DNA from: Kipferlia bialata
Lineage: Eukaryota; Fornicata
Direction: 5' to 3'
NCBI GenBank assembly: GCA_003568945.1
Contig: BDIP01000287.1
Coordinates: forward strand, 1 to 22,630
DNA length: 22,630 nt
Both the position numbers and the translations under genes were made by a program. Numbering within the stretch: position 1 is the stretch's first letter; the number at the start of each line of letters is the position of its first letter. The notes below the pieces were generated by a model, which saw only the letters and a program-made list of their open reading frames with translations, made no database searches and had not been told where the DNA came from. Positions 11,460 through 22,051 of the stretch are shown here, one piece after another.

Positions 11460-11621
11460 GCTCTGCTGTGTAAGAGAGAAAGAGTGTGTTTGTGTGTTAT
11501 CTCTTGAGCCCAATAGAATATGAACAGAAAGATATAATATTGGGATTGTTTGATCACCTATTCTAGCGATTATAGAATAATCATGATTTTACTATGATCA
11601 TCATAGTTAGTACTCTGGTTA
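11460..11621. other. Intergenic spacer between the surface protein and the next + gene
   Basis: 162 bases, AT-rich, with runs such as GATATAATATTGG. It must hold the 3' end of one gene and the promoter of the next. No recognisable motif stands out. Confidence 0.5.
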
Positions 11622-13697
11622 ATGCTTAGCCCAGAGGCAGAGGGGTTAGTCTCCGGCATCAACGGGGTCCGTCTCCTCCCCCTCCCCCAGGACACCCTCT
11701 CTCTCTCCCTGGAGCACCAGGCCAAGTACTTCCAGGTCGAGGAGTACAACGGGGATGTGCGCAGTCTCTACAGACTTGCAGGTACTGTCATTGCCTGTGC
11801 TGATAGCATCCAGCTATCCCTGAGAGCGGTAGGGGATACAGTGGACATGGGTGTGTGTGAGGGTGTCCAGAGGGAGAGTCAGGCTCTGCTACAGACCCTG
11901 GCTAGACTAGCACCCCAGCAGAGAGAGGCACTGGAACTGGTCCGGGAGTACGAGGTAGGATAATATCTAGCTCTTTCTCTCTCTCTCTCTCTCTCTCTCC
12001 CTCTCCCGTCCTCTCTCTAGCACTGTATATATATGAACCTATATGCCTATTGTCCTAACCCTTAGGGGACCCCAACTGTCACCCCCTCTGACATTGAGTG
12101 CGCAGAGTATGATGTGTCTGTGGCAGAGGTGGCAGCTAGGAACCCAAGGTATACATATGTACATATACGTATATATATATATATGTGTGTGTGTATACAT
12201 ATACATACCGAGGAACATATGTATAACTGCGGTCACTGTGTATATATTGTGAATGATGTATATGTATTGTGGGTAGAGTATGATGTACCTGATTGGGATA
12301 CCCAAGGTGAGGGGACATATGGTATCTCTCTCTCAGTCATAATCTCAGATAATACTCTGTTCTCACCATTCTCTCCTCAATAACCCGCTATAGTGTTCAT
12401 CTGATGCTTCGGATTGGTAGAGTATTTCCACACTCATCTGTGTGATACCTTTCCCACCTATGGATGTGTACTATACCCATACGAACAACTGTATAATAAG
12501 ATAGCTGCAGTCGCTCCCTTACCCGCCAGGCTTAGTGAGCAACAGAAGACACAGAGTGCCAGGCATGTCAGGGCACTCCAGAAGAAGGTGGTGTGCAGCC
12601 CCTTTAGTACAGTGTACATCTGTGTATTGGGCAGTATATGGAAACTGTACTGTCTACTCCTACTAGACCCTCCACACCCTCTCCCTAACCATAGGTCAGT
12701 GACCTCAAGCGCTCCCAGGCCACTAGACAGAGACTTGCTGACAAGATGCGGCAGTTCCTAGGTGAGTGTGTTTGTGGGTCACACATGGTGTATATCATTA
12801 TTTCCATCCCCGCAACCCAACCTTACCCTGTGGCATATTCCGTGTGTCTGTCTGCCATACCCTCACCTATAGGATTTCTATTATCTTGACCATGTCCCAC
12901 TAACACTCAGTCTTCCCCCCTGTGGCCTCTGCCCTGGGTGTATCCCCCACACCCCTAGAGGCAGAGGTAGTGGATGTCAACGGCACGGTGGGAATGATGG
13001 TCAAGAGAAGGGATATAGTAGTGCAGTCACAGTGCCCCCAATGACCTTGGGGAAAGATATGAAAGAGTGTAGGTGGATGTATACATACATATACATAGAG
13101 TGATTGACACCGTGGACAATTGTTAGGGGGATGCCCCCAATGACCTTGGGGGTCAGTGGCTATAGTAGTGCATGTGGTCAATGGCACAGTGGGCATCATG
13201 TCATGATGGTCAAGGGAAGGGACGCACTGCAGTAGAGTGGGAATGACGTTCTTTACACCATGCAGGTCTTGTCTTCAGATGAGATACGGAGAGACAACGT
13301 GGCCGGCAAACGCATAACGAGAAATCTCTTTGTGACCCTCTTTCTTCACCGGAATAGATACACTCAATCGAAGGGAAGCACACTCTTGGTGGCAAGGGAA
13401 CGTTCACACTGTAACAGTGCCACTCGATTACTGTCGATCAAGGAGTATATATGATAAGAATCAGAGTCTATGCTCAATCGTGTCTATTCCAGCATTGGTA
13501 CTGTGAGGACCTCCCTTCCACATGGGAGTTCCATGTGGTTGCTGTCTGCAGCCAGTATCTCCATGACGACACATTCCACCACACCCTATGCACCATACTA
13601 TACACTGTACACTCCACACTCCCGCTGTGTCACCCCTCAGCATGGCACCGAGAGTGCCTCCCCAGGCTGGATGTCCCGCATGGCACGGAACGACTAG
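11622..13697 (+). CDS. Helical protein of unknown function, 8 exons, about 349 residues
   Basis: Exons 11622-11954, 12066-12148, 12394-12416, 12505-12587, 12695-12761, 12911-12987, 13266-13444 and 13493-13697 join to exactly 350 codons including TAG. Acceptors follow the local style (CCTAACCCTTAG, CCTAACCATAG, CACTAACACTCAG). Residues 1-111 look helical (EHQAKYFQVEEYNGDVRSLY, LARLAPQQREALELVREYE). Residues ~155-202 form a basic likely coiled coil (LSEQQKTQSARHVRALQKK joined to VSDLKRSQATRQRLADKM). The C-terminal part is basic and Ser/Thr/Tyr-rich. I do not recognise the family; a cytoskeletal or complex-scaffold role is only a guess. The 23-nt exon and the exon ending 12987 are the least certain. 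Without the splice at 12988 the frame would stop at 13044 and give a 240-residue protein. Introns 1, 2 and 6 hold CT, TA/TG microsatellites and duplicated segments. Confidence 0.6.
11968..12020 (+). repeat. CT microsatellite in intron 1 of the helical-protein gene
   Basis: A run of CTCTCT units with short CCCTCT and CCGTCC interruptions, lying between the donor at 11955 and the acceptor CCTAACCCTTAG ending at 12065. Confidence 0.85.
12149..12393 (+). repeat. TA/TG microsatellite-rich intron 2 of the helical-protein gene
   Basis: 245 nt with donor GTATAC and acceptor TAACCCGCTATAG, rich in alternating TATATA and TGTGTG. Antisense and sense frames through it are repeats of Tyr/Ile/His/Val and are not credible proteins. 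Confidence 0.7.
12960..13225 (+). repeat. Permuted tandem duplication around intron 6 of the helical-protein gene
   Basis: The exon end and donor GTCAACGGCACGGTGGGAA (from 12977) recur as GTCAATGGCACAGTGGGCA from about 13177. The segment CCCCCAATGACCTTGGGG occurs at about 13034 and again at about 13134, and GGTCAAGAGAAGGGA recurs as GGTCAAGGGAAGGGA. The two copies have their halves in a different order, as left by an array that has lost units. Confidence 0.75.
13106..13152 (-). repeat. Fragment resembling the start of the last BPI-like exon
   Basis: Read on the minus strand, the segment runs through an acceptor-like CCCCCAAG into codons for VIGGIPLTIVHGV. The last exon of the BPI-like gene (starting at 16224) begins VIGGIPLPLVPGV after its own acceptor. 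Similarity on the DNA covers about 45 bases, from GACACCG to AATGACCT, at roughly 80-85% by eye. It lies inside an intron of a gene on the other strand. Confidence 0.65.
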
Positions 13698-13798
13698 GGT
13701 GGGTGTGGTATCTGTGCTACACATGTATTATGAATCGATGCACTTGTGTATGTCATTGCACGGAAGGACTAGGATTGGACAGAGATAGGCATGTGGGT

Positions 13799-15609
13799 TC
13801 AAAAGATAGCTCTAGTGGAGTAAAAACACCAAGGGTCCATTAGAATAGGCACAATAGGTAAGGTACTCAAATAGATCGATAGAGGGAAGCTGTGTATCTG
13901 ACATCCACCCACCATCAGCCCAGTCTCTCCCTCCCAGTAGCAGTACAGAGTGGGGTCCTTCCTCACCCTTCTGCACAGGTGAGTCACAACAGGATATAAT
14001 ATAGTGACTAAGTATATAAACCAATCACAGTAATGATAATGGGACAACAGAAATGTATCCATATTGCCTCGATATATGTTGTCTATTATCCAGACTGGGT
14101 CCTATTTCTGACTATCAGCCTGACTAATAGGTAGCATACACACACATACATATATATAAATAGCTATATGTATGTCAACCACCTGAACCATGCTGCCATG
14201 AGACAGAAGCAGGACTCGTCGTCACAGGAGTAGGACTGGGGTTAGATAGTATGTAACAGACAATGTAATACGCATTTGCATACACCATATGTATTATCAA
14301 CGCCAGTAGACAGTATGATATGAACAGGAATATACTCATTAACATACACTATATATTGTGTCAATGTCAGTAGTGGTTCTGGGGTCAAGGGAGATAGTGG
14401 CAACTGCAGTGGCAAAGCATAGCAGAATGAGCTAATGGTAGAAGGCTTCAATGTAGATTACATGTAGTCCCCAATCCACATACAACATGAGTACATCTAT
14501 ACAAGAGTAGTAGAGAATATGCATAAACCAATGAATACACCGGAATACAATGTGCACTGTATGCTCTCAGCCTCACACTCACGTCACGTGAGTTATACTG
14601 TTTGCCAACTCGTTGCCTACGCCTTGCACATTGGGTTTCTGAACTATAGTAAAACATTATAGTAAATAGTTATAGTAAATATCCTCACATTTCTTCCCAG
14701 CATGTTGAGAATGCCCTTAACACTGGGCTCTTTCCCGTTATCCCTCTTGTAGATGTCCCACTCCTGCTTGCTGGGGTTAATAAGCCTAATAAAGGGGTAA
14801 CGATTGAACCTAATGAGGGAAGAGGAATTCATTAGGGGTTATATCTGAATTATTAGGGGGGCATAATGGAGAACAGAGCTAGAGAGAGAGAGCAGGGAGG
14901 GGGGGAGAGACAAGGTGTGTTATTTTGTGTATACACCCACTGCTATGCCATTCCACCCACCTGAGGCTGGATAGGTGGCCATATATACACACACACATAT
15001 ATATTCATACATAACCAACTATTATAATATATATGTACAAATATAATGTATCCTCTGTGACTCCCACCTGAGGCTGGACAGTAAGGGGTTTGGGGTGGGG
15101 GGGGGGGTAGGAGTCCTGTTTCACTGGAAAGAGTCCCTTGCTACATTATCCAACCCACCTCAGCACAATGTTTCCCTTCTTGATGGCCTCCTGGTATTAG
15201 TATCAGTGTAAGTATTTGTATATATATATTCCATATTCTACATGGTACCTTGGCATACACCCCCCAGGCACTGTCAGTCTGATCAAGACGGACAGGCACT
15301 GGGTGAGATGGGCATAGAGTATATATATATATAATTAAGAAGGGAATCCTGTCGGTGCATACATGCACTCATATACCACTCATATATATATATATAAATA
15401 TGACAAGGTGAGGGTGGGGACACACATGCTAAGGGACAGCTTGGCAGTTCAGAGACACAGTCTTACTGCACACACATATCAATGAGCACACCTGACAACA
15501 CTATGGACCAGTTACCACCCACACACCCATGTTATCACATGACACCTGTACTGTCCTAACCTAGGTCTGTGGCTGTACCGACGGGTAGCCAGTGGGACGG
15601 GTATGCCAT
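13799..15609 (-). CDS. Nine-exon gene, possible SET-domain protein, about 206 residues
   Basis: Minus-strand exons in order: 15609-15561, 15298-15249, 15190-15159, 15123-15068, 14809-14689, 14638-14583, 14378-14348, 14235-14183, 13970-13799. It starts MAYPSHWLPVGTATDL. The next two exons read VRLDQTDSAWGVYAK and EAIKKGNIVLS, which fits the first strands of a SET methyltransferase domain (G-x-G/WG-V-x-A...I-K-K-G-x-x-V). The classic NHSC signature is not seen, so the call is tentative. Later exons include INPSKQEWDIYKRDNGKEP, Cys-rich SYSCDDESCFC and TLYCYWEGETG, possibly a metal site. Splice phases agree everywhere except between exons 4 and 5, where the chain is one base short. Exon 4 contains an 11-C run (sense), so a miscounted homopolymer is the simplest cause. 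The gene is convergent with the + gene ending at 13697, about 100 bases away. Confidence 0.5.
14273..14310 (-). repeat. Copy of the end of exon 7 of the SET-like gene, in the following intron
   Basis: Matches 14337-14375 (exon end plus donor GTATGTTAAT) with scattered changes; its own donor-like site reads GTATGCAAAT. It lies downstream of the exon in the sense direction. Confidence 0.7.
14953..14971 (-). repeat. Copy of the end of exon 4 of the SET-like gene, in the following intron
   Basis: CCAGCCTCAG followed by GTGGG, the exon end plus donor found at 15061-15079, recurs here with an intact GTGGGT donor-like site. Confidence 0.75.
15103..15113. repeat. Eleven-base G homopolymer within a coding exon
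   Basis: C run in the sense of the minus-strand gene, coding a poly-proline stretch. A one-base length error here would explain the only phase mismatch in that gene model. Confidence 0.7.
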
Positions 15610-16110
15610 TGTACACAGTGCTGTGGAGAGTGTGAGACACGATTCACTCGAGTGAACCCTTGGAGAGTTTTAAACGGTTCACTGCTAGACTGTTCATTGC
15701 TAGATCACTAGACCCTTTTCTCATCCCGTGGCTACTCTTGTCACAAGAGCTATTTTTACAGTTACAGCTCTTACACCATTTGCAGTCGAGAACTGAGGTA
15801 GATCTATCACAGTCTAGTCTTACAACACATCAGACTTGAATGATAGAGCCAATGTCACACAATGATTTATATTCACACCACACTTGCACCCAACATGAGG
15901 GCACATACTCAACTGGTTAATTCTTGCTATTCTGACACACTATTCTGACACACACTGACTCTCCCTCTCCCTCTCTCTCAAAGAGACACACACACTCATT
16001 GAGTCTCTCTCTTACAGAGCTGACAGTGAATGTGAGTGTTTCGGTAACCTGAAACATGACTTCTCTCTCCCTCTCTCTCCCTCTCTCTCTTCATGTCTCT
16101 CTCCCTCCAC
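15610..16110. other. Spacer between two minus-strand genes
   Basis: About 500 bases with no supported exon. It holds a perfect palindrome (15643-15656), two near-copies of GTTCACTGCTAGA around 15676-15703, CT-rich tracts at 15960-15980 and 16062-16110, and, near 16026-16036, a short partial echo of the end of the last BPI-like exon (TGAATGTGA). It should contain the promoter of the SET-like gene and the 3' end of the BPI-like gene. Confidence 0.55.
15643..15656. promoter_or_regulatory. 14-bp perfect palindrome upstream of the SET-like gene
   Basis: TTCACTCGAGTGAA reads the same on both strands and lies about 34 bases upstream of the minus-strand ATG at 15609. The position suits a binding site for a dimeric regulator, but no factor can be named. 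Confidence 0.3.
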
Positions 16111-19100
16111 CTATATAGTGAATGTGAAGTCCGTTGCTATCTGGAAGAGCCTGTCCCCGTATAGGAAGGAGGAGTTGACGAATTGGACACCGGGGACAAG
16201 GGGGAGGGGGATGCCGCCAATGACCTACTGATTAGTGTCAAAATATAGTAGGTCATACATGTAACAAGTGTTGTCAGGCTGGAGCCCAGAGGAAATAGGG
16301 GGACATATGTCTATACACCCATCTGTATATATACATGTATGTACATGCATTCCCACCTCGAACAGGTCGTTCCAGAGAGGGATGATGACATACTCAAAGA
16401 GTACATCAATCACATCCCCTAGGCCTGACAGATCTATGCTGTCTGTGATGGTGTAGACAGTGTCAAGGTCCATGTCCTAAAGTGGGTGGCATGTATATAC
16501 TCAGTATACTATACTGACATATCAATATATGTATGGTGTATATACATTTACTATATATGTGTTCATGATGTAGACAGTGTCCAGGTCCATGTCCTGGGTA
16601 TAAGTGGATACTTATATACAAATATGAATACTCTTTCACTGAATATTGTATACTGTATCCTATATAGACTAGGCAAATAATTGTGTTGTGTTTTATATAC
16701 TACAAATACTACATGTCAATGTGTAGACAGCATCCAGTTACATGTTCTTATGAGGAGTACTCGTGTTGCACACATTACACACTGTATACTCTATACTTGC
16801 ATATCCATGATACAATATATATTGTGATATTCAATTGAATACACCAACCTCAAACTCAAACACGGCTGATATGAACACATCAGTGCTGTTTGACATCAGG
16901 AGGGGCTCCATAGAGAGCGCTGGGGTCAGATACATGGATACATATAGGTATATGTCAAGGGAGAGAAAGAGGTACAGGGTAGTGGCTGTTTGACATCAGG
17001 AGGGGCTCCATGGACAGGGCTGGGGTGAGGCATATATATGTGGATAGTACTATAGGGAGAGATAGAGATACTGCTTGAGGGCTCCATAGACAGGCCAAGA
17101 GAGAGTGATCTCCACAGAGTCAAGGATAGAGATATAGAGAGATACATAGAGAGAGATACAAAGGGGGCATGTACCTTGGTGGAGATCGAAGATGGCAGAG
17201 TAGAAACATGGAGAGATATGTAGAGGAAGGGAATGTGGGATGTACATACCCAGGTGGAGGTCAAGGTCAAAAATGTCTGTCTGATACCTGGGGTGAGAGT
17301 GGTGTGTGTGTACTATTCTATTTCCGTCTGGCGAACAACGCGGCCCCATACCGCATATACATGGTATTATGGGAAACAGAGGAGTAATCCATGTACCAAC
17401 TCTACAGAGTTTTATACCCATACCCGTCACATGCTATGGCTGATATGGTTGCATCTGCAGCGAGGTGCATTCCATCACTGTCGGAGAAGGACACAGTGGG
17501 GTACTCACTCGGCTCAAGCTGGGGTCATGTAACAACATGTATCATAACAAACATGCAACATGTATACACTCTATATCACTATACTATAGTCACTTGATGC
17601 TGATATCCGTACCTGCATGTAGAACTCCATGTCCTGGTCGGGGAAGATGTCCCTCAGGCCTGGCAGTAAGACGAATATACACATTGATGTATACCACGTG
17701 ACAGTAAAAGACGAAGAGCTACATAATATAGCCTATAATACTATAGGGGCGTGCGTCCATACAACATGCATATATATGCCATGCAGCATACACTGTACCT
17801 GGCATGAACACAGCCAGTGACCGGATGGTCAGGGGCCACCACTTCTCCTGGGGGTGAGAGATACCGGAGTGAGAGAGTAGCAGTAGTTGATATATGGGTA
17901 GACAGGGTCAAATATACGACCTGGCGGCACTACTCCAGAAATAGAGTGTTTTATCAAAGACTAGCGCTATCTGATTACATATTTCGATTTAGTATGTTAC
18001 CGACAGTATATATATACGGGTTACGTACGAAGTCTGCCTCGACATCTGCACTCTTGTGAATGCATACACATATGAGTACATAATATATACTATGTATACA
18101 AATGTATATACATTACACGTACGAAGTCTGCCCCGACGTCTGCGTTGGTGATGTTGAACCCAAGGACACCTGGGTATGAGGGAGAGTCAGAGTCAGAGTC
18201 AGCCAAGTGACATCAGGATACTTGTGCATATGAAAGAGAGGGAGAGATTGAGATACAGAGAGACGTGCAAACTCTATTCCACCGAGAAATAGAGTGTCTC
18301 TCCTATGAAGAGGGGTATAGATACCCATCTACCTCTCTGCATGGAGATCATCCTATATATATATATATATGTATATATACTATATGTATACTACAATACA
18401 CACTTGTACCTCTGTCTGTGGACAGTGCCAGTAGGGAGTTGGGCACATCCTCTGTGATCACAAGCTGGGGGTTAGTAGGCAGTGCATTGGAAGCATAGAA
18501 GTATTTTGAGTATAGGTTCACCAGTCATAGGATAGGCCTGACGTAAAGAACTCACCTGAAATGATGTGACTTCCCCATCCGAAAGCGATACACATGCATA
18601 TGTGTAGACAGCGAGTATGTATGTATATCACACCTGCAATGATGTGAAATCCCCGTCTGACAGTGTGTGTGGCACTATGGTCAGGGGATATACCCAGGAG
18701 GGATCGTCATACTGGCCGAACTGGCCCTGGGCATAGAGCGACAGGGAGTCTGGGGTGAGACAGAAGGAGAACATACAATCAGAAACACAATACATTGAAC
18801 ACATATGTATGAACACGTGTGTATTGTGGCCCTGGGCATAGTCTATGCTGCATAGAGCGACAGGGAGTCTGGGGTGGGAGAGGGGGGAAGAGAAATGAAT
18901 AGAGTCCGGCGTGACCAGTAAGAGCTTTCTATCAATGACAGTACATATTGCAGTGTATGTAACAGAATGCACCTGCTGTGACGACTGGGTCCCCTGTGAG
19001 GTAGAGGAAGATGTACTCCTCAGAGTCAATGGGGGCTACCTGGGGTAAGGGAGAAGGAGAGAGAGGGTCTAGGTACCTATTGTTCCCAGTGTGTAATAAG

Positions 19101-22015
19101 AGATACACATGTGTATATGCATACACTCCATAACCATTGTAGCCAGCGTGTCCTGGGATATATATACATTTATCTTCATAAGTCTCTTCAATATATATAT
19201 ATATATATGCCTACCCACCATGACCATTGTAGCCAGTGTGTCCTCTGATATGTCCAGAATGGCATCGGGGAGGGAGTCTTCGATGGAGTCCTGATGTCAG
19301 ATATGTATGTATTCAATGGAATACAGAAATATATGGAATGAAATGCTGGGAGGAGAGGTATGGATGAAGAGTGTAGAGAGACAGAAAGAGAACTGTACAT
19401 GATTCCATCGGGGAGGAAGCCCTCGATAGAGTAGCTATACGAGTAGTACACTCCTCGACAGAGTCGTTGATAGTCTACAGGCGCACAGATGTGAGTGTGT
19501 GTGTATATGTAGTATATGTAAGATATACATAATGTGTCTGCATCCCTACCTCGATTGAGTCCTTGATGGTACCCTCGCATGCATCTATCACTAGGTCATA
19601 CAGCCAGCTGACAATGGAACCATGCATGTCGACGTCTGGGTGAGACGTGTACAGTACAATAGATGAGATATATGTATTAGTACAATATGCTTCTATGGAC
19701 CAACACATACCGACACCTGTGAGTGGGACGGAGAGAGCGGCGAATACTCTATATCACGGTTAGTTATACAGAACACTTGCAAAACTTGTATAAGCAGAGT
19801 ATGTAATATACAAGAGTATGTGTCAATGAATCAATACATGTCGACATCTGATGAAAGATTATGATACTAGCTCATACTAGCATTCGATGTGTAGATACTA
19901 CACGGTGGCCCCACCTATGTTACCGACATCGGCATGAACATAGGGCACGTCCAGATACAGCTGGGGTGAGAGACAGTGAGTTCTCTACTATATAATATAT
20001 ACAATGCACTAGTATTACAAGAAAAACTGTATATATGTATATAAAACTGTATATATGTATATAGATACACTCTAATACACCCACGCAAAGACACCTCTAT
20101 ATACAGCTGGGGTCATGTATACTTGGTGAGGGAGCTGTCTCGGCGTCTCCGAGTAGTATACACTGTATAGAGTGGAACCGCCAGTAGTGAGAAAGAACTC
20201 AGTCCGCTTACCTCACTCGAGTGGTCATGGAGACCAATCGTAACCATAGTGGTCATTCATAGTTATGTATATATATGTGCATCTATACACATCGTACATG
20301 TTACTAGCTATACTATAAGAATGTATGGCTCTGTACCTCCCCCGAGTGATCATGGAGACCAATGGTGAGGCCGATTGCCACATCCTTGACCTTGAGGTCG
20401 GCGGATCTGACACGGTAAGGAGTTAACATATATGCTATGAAAAGCCCTATTTATAATACATAATACTTATAATCCAATACATAAACATAATTATGCGGTC
20501 GTTGCTCAGTTATCCGTTAGTGGAATATATCCATTCAATGTATACCATAACGGTGATTAGGCATGTACTTCATGTTCGACATATCGATACATATATACAC
20601 ACGGATTAATAGATATACAATGATGTATATCATGCGCATCTATACATATCATACCCGTGGTCTGACATGTACTTCATGCTCCATGCCCAGTCCATAGAGC
20701 CCTGGAAGGTGAGAGAGAGGGAGATAGGGTGAGGGATATATATATATATATATATAATGTGAGAGAGGGATAGAGAGCGAGTCTGGCCCATAGAGCCCTG
20801 GTATGTGATATAGGGAGAGAAAGAGGGGGGGGGAGTTACAGAGGAAGTGATGACCATACCTTCATTGTGAACCCTGAGATGTTGACACTGACACCTGGAA
20901 TGTGAGAGGTGGATAGATCGAGAGGTCGATAGAGAGAGAGAGAGACAGAGAGGTGTTGACACTGACACCTGGAAGGTGAGATTAATTCACACAGGCAATG
21001 TGCATATATTCATGATATATACCATACGAAAACAGAAGTATGGATGATACTATATCATACGCATATGTGCATATATATTGATACACGTACCCGTCTCACT
21101 GAACGATATTGCAAAGTGCCCCCAGTCTGTGACATTGATGTGGATGGAGGTGAGGTCAATGTCCACATGGCCTGGGGTCAGGGTGGGGTACACACACATA
21201 TATTTATATATATAGATCAGTGTATGTGAATATATATATATATATATTTATATATATATGTTAATATATGGTATGTGGATGGAGGTGAGGTAAATGTCCA
21301 CGTGGCCTGTGTTAGCGTATACTAATACATGTCTCTACACTGATATATATTAACATGTGAGAGAGAGAGGGGGGGGAGAAGGTGAGGTCAAGGTCCACAT
21401 GGCATGGGGTCAGTGAACATGGATATATACATATCCATTCATGTATATACATATCTCAATACATTGGGGAGAGAAAGAAAGAGTAATGCAGAGGTCAATG
21501 TCCACATGGCATGGGGTCAGTGGAGAGTTTAGAGAGAGAATACATACAGTGGAGAGAGAGGGACATGTGGGAAAGAACGGGTGATAAACGGCCGGAGGAA
21601 CATATGGAGAGAAGCAGACAGAGACGGGGGGAGAGAGAGAGAAGAAGGGAGGTAGAACACGTGCATACTTGCCTTGGATGCAAGGTGGGGAACATAAGGA
21701 GGGATGCAGACAAAGAGAGACAGAATGAAGGAGAGCCTAAGGGTCCATGTCTATACTGTCTAGGGTCCATGTATTGTGAAGTATCGTTACCTATGGGTGT
21801 GTCGACATGTGCCTCGTGGATGTCAGTGACAATACATTATATGTATGTATATATATATATATATACAATAATATATAGTCTCTCTACCTATGGGTGTGTC
21901 GACGTGTTTCTCGTGGATGTCAGGCACGGTGATGGAGGTGAAGGCCTTCTCAAGCCTAAGAAGATGAGTGAGAGATTAGAAGAGAGAGCAGAGAGACATA
22001 GAGAGAGAAATAGAG

Positions 22016-22051
<36 letters not shown>

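Noticed and set aside
12043-12318. Overlapping frames on both strands rich in Tyr, Ile and Val
   Set aside because: They are translations of TA/TG microsatellite in an intron.
12900-13199. 99-codon antisense frame
   Set aside because: It spans a tandem duplication and contains the same short motif twice (PQGHWGH). Only the BPI-exon-like fragment within it is meaningful.
16985-17029. Use of the upstream copy of exon 18 as the true exon, since its acceptor is good
   Set aside because: The copy lacks the rest of the exon and runs to a stop without a convincing donor. The segment starting at 16919 continues into the conserved strand and has a donor in phase.
19915-19960. Earlier donor GTAACA for exon 7 of the BPI-like gene
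   Set aside because: It keeps phase, but the later donor GTGGGG gives ADVGNIDVDMHGS, which follows the LBP pattern without a gap.
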